Shown here: one piece after another, positions 5,829 to 6,494 of the stretch
How positions within the stretch are numbered: the stretch's first letter is position 1
How the letters are laid out: every line of letters starts with the position of its first letter
Assembly (NCBI GenBank): GCA_016780695.1
Contig: JADHLK010000078.1
Span: forward strand, 1-6,494
DNA length: 6,494 nucleotides
Source of the DNA: Alphaproteobacteria bacterium
GTDB lineage: Bacteria; Pseudomonadota; Alphaproteobacteria; Puniceispirillales; Puniceispirillaceae
Direction of reading: 5' to 3'
Program-made: the position numbers and the translations under genes
Notes under the pieces: generated by a model
What the model was told of the DNA's origin: nothing
The model's database searches: none
Seen by the model: the letters and a program-made list of their open reading frames with translations, nothing else

Positions 5829-5890
5829 CCGTATTGAGCTATGTCCCCTGGTTGAGAATCCTAGCCGGTCCCAACTCAATACGGGGGACA
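5829..5890. repeat. Two overlapping inverted repeats in the long spacer
   Basis: CCGTATTGAG (5829-5838) is matched perfectly by CTCAATACGG (5875-5884). TGTCCCC (5842-5848) is matched perfectly by GGGGACA (5884-5890). Their arms interleave, and a third segment (TTGAG, 5852-5856) can also pair with CTCAA (5875-5879) inside the second stem. The two folds therefore compete. A further CAATAC at 5813-5818 can pair with the GTATTG at 5831-5836. This may be an RNA switch, paired protein-binding sites, or a decayed small transposable element with TGTCC ends. I see no coding sequence in it. Confidence 0.55.
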
Positions 5891-5958
5891 CCCTCTCCCG
5901 AACACCGCTTCAAACGCTATCATAGAAACAGGCAGGTAGCTACTGTCTTAATGTTTTG

Positions 5959-6360
5959 TTAATGAACAGGCCGATCCGTGGCATGGGCGATTAAATCCTG
6001 CAACCCGACCACGGCCAGAGCCAGCCGGTTGGTTGCCGCCAACCGCACTTGCGGGGCCTTGCCTGCCTGACGGGCCTCCTCCCAGCGCGCCGCACACAAG
6101 CACCACCAATCCCCCGGCTGCAACCCGGCAAAGCCAAATTCCGGCCGCGGCGTTGAAAGATCATTGCCTGCCGCTTTGCTGAAGGACAGAAATTCTGCAT
6201 CCATCAGCGCACAGACCACATGCAGCCCCTGATCTGACGGGCCGGTATTGCAGCAGCCATCGCGGAAAAAACCGGTCATCGGATCAGTTGAGCAAGAGGC
6301 CAGCGGCCCGCCCAATACATTCAGCTGGCCAGACCGGCCAAAATCCTCTCCATCCATCAT
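5959..6360 (-). CDS. DUF2237 family protein
   Basis: This 133-residue soluble protein matches a widely conserved bacterial family of unknown function (DUF2237). The family core is nearly continuous here: NVLGGPL (14-20), CSTDPMTGFFRDGCCNTGP (23-41), HVVCALM (47-53), FSKAAGNDLSTPRPEFGF (60-77) and LQPGDWWCLCAARWEEA (80-96). Six cysteines fall in conserved-looking positions: C23, C36, C37, C50, C87 and C89. This hints at metal binding or redox chemistry, but no function is established that I know of. There is no signal peptide or membrane segment. The ATG at 6360 is preceded by AGGAG with a ten-base gap; a second ATG follows directly and would be further from the site. It begins 17 bases after the upstream partial gene, so the two are probably cotranscribed. 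Family recognition is from memory of the motif. Confidence 0.88.
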   Translation of the reverse strand: MMDGEDFGRSGQLNVLGGPLASCSTDPMTGFFRDGCCNTGPSDQGLHVVCALMDAEFLSFSKAAGNDLSTPRPEFGFAGLQPGDWWCLCAARWEEARQAGKAPQVRLAATNRLALAVVGLQDLIAHATDRPVH

Positions 6361-6377
6361 TGCTGTTTTTCTCCTGC

Positions 6378-6494
6378 CTATTTATCGAGTGCCTGTTTAT
6401 CGAGTGCCTGTTTATCGAGTGCCTGTTTATCGAGTGCCTGTTTATCGAGTGCCTGTTTATCGAGTGCCAGCTGGGCGGTTTCAATGGCCTGTTC
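6378..6494 (-). CDS. C-terminal end of an unrecognised protein with ALDKQ repeats, partial
   Basis: Reading leftward from the right edge, one minus-strand frame stays open for 38 codons to a TAG at 6380-6378. It starts EQAIETAQL and then runs through five ALDKQ units and a final ALDK. The composition, rich in Ala, Leu, Gln, Lys and Asp with no Pro or Gly, suggests a helical, water-exposed tail. This frame is preferred over the other readings of the repeat because it stops just before a good ribosome site for DUF2237, 17 bases from that gene's ATG, as expected in an operon. The competing frame, which reads HSINR units, would run 77 bases into DUF2237 out of phase. The start and main domain lie outside the window, so no function can be given. 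Confidence 0.7.
   Translation of the reverse strand, partial: EQAIETAQLALDKQALDKQALDKQALDKQALDKQALDK
6381..6470 (-). repeat. Six tandem copies of a 15-bp unit
   Basis: TTTATCGAGTGCCTG is repeated head to tail six times. Five copies are identical and the outermost (6456-6470) differs by one base. The unit length is a multiple of three, so gain or loss of copies would lengthen or shorten the encoded ALDKQ tail without shifting the frame. The near-perfect identity points to recent expansion by replication slippage. Confidence 0.97.

Larger units (their letters stand above)
5669..5958. other. 290-base non-coding spacer between DUF2237 and the aldo/keto reductase
   Basis: No credible gene is seen on either strand; the open frames here are short and resemble nothing known. 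From the reductase side outward it holds the ribosome site, the 22-bp tandem repeat, a -10-like box, the T7/A7 inverted repeat and the interleaved inverted repeats. The last part, 5891-5958, is downstream of DUF2237. It contains the palindrome GTAGCTAC (5936-5943) but no clear terminator. The spacer is unusually long for this tightly packed window. Confidence 0.7.

Noticed and set aside
5798..5890. A complete insertion sequence or MITE with TGTCC ends
   Set aside because: Only five end bases match as inverted repeats, no target-site duplication is visible and there is no transposase. It is kept only as one possible explanation of the inverted repeats.
6381..6470. CRISPR array
   Set aside because: The 15-bp units are directly adjacent with no spacers, and they are coding.
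6284..6484. A 66-codon minus-strand frame reading the 15-bp array as HSINR units
   Set aside because: It needs a TTG start and runs out of phase into the well-supported DUF2237 gene. The ALDKQ frame is open from the edge and stops just before the DUF2237 ribosome site.

Overview
This window looks like chromosomal DNA of a moderately GC-rich alphaproteobacterium, probably marine or free-living. The basis is codon style, a TRAP uptake system, and small ArsC, GST and DUF2237 proteins packed with short gaps. The lineage is an inference; no rRNA or other marker gene is present. The window has eight protein genes, two of them cut by the edges. All but one (the glutathione S-transferase) lie on the minus strand. 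I see no tRNA, rRNA, CRISPR array or intact insertion sequence.

Right end, reading leftward on the minus strand. The last 38 codons of an unrecognised protein enter at 6494 and end in six tandem 15-bp units, read in frame as an ALDKQ pentapeptide repeat. Seventeen bases later a DUF2237 protein begins (6360-5959). A 290-base non-coding stretch (5958-5669) follows. It holds several inverted repeats, a -10-like box and a 22-bp tandem repeat that forms the leader of an aldo/keto reductase gene (5668-4664). The reductase stop codon sits inside an 18-bp tandem duplication.

Middle. A GST-family protein (3940-4584) runs on the plus strand, convergent with the reductase. The 79 bases between their stops hold most of a sequence that can fold as a compact three-way junction. 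The GST is divergent from arsC (3777-3430), with 162 bases between their starts.

Left half. arsC is followed in the same direction by a probable catabolic operon: a class A FAD monooxygenase (3360-2167), a short-chain dehydrogenase whose start overlaps the monooxygenase stop as ATGA, and then a TRAP solute-binding protein (dctP). The small permease (dctQ) starts with TTG 12 bases after the dctP stop and runs off the left edge. The simplest reading is that the TRAP system imports an organic acid, possibly aromatic, which the monooxygenase hydroxylates and the dehydrogenase oxidises or reduces. The actual substrate cannot be read from sequence alone.

None of the genes amounts to a clearly new system. 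The least explained signals are the pentapeptide-coding repeat, the structured spacer upstream of the aldo/keto reductase, and the foldable sequence between the GST and aldo/keto reductase genes.
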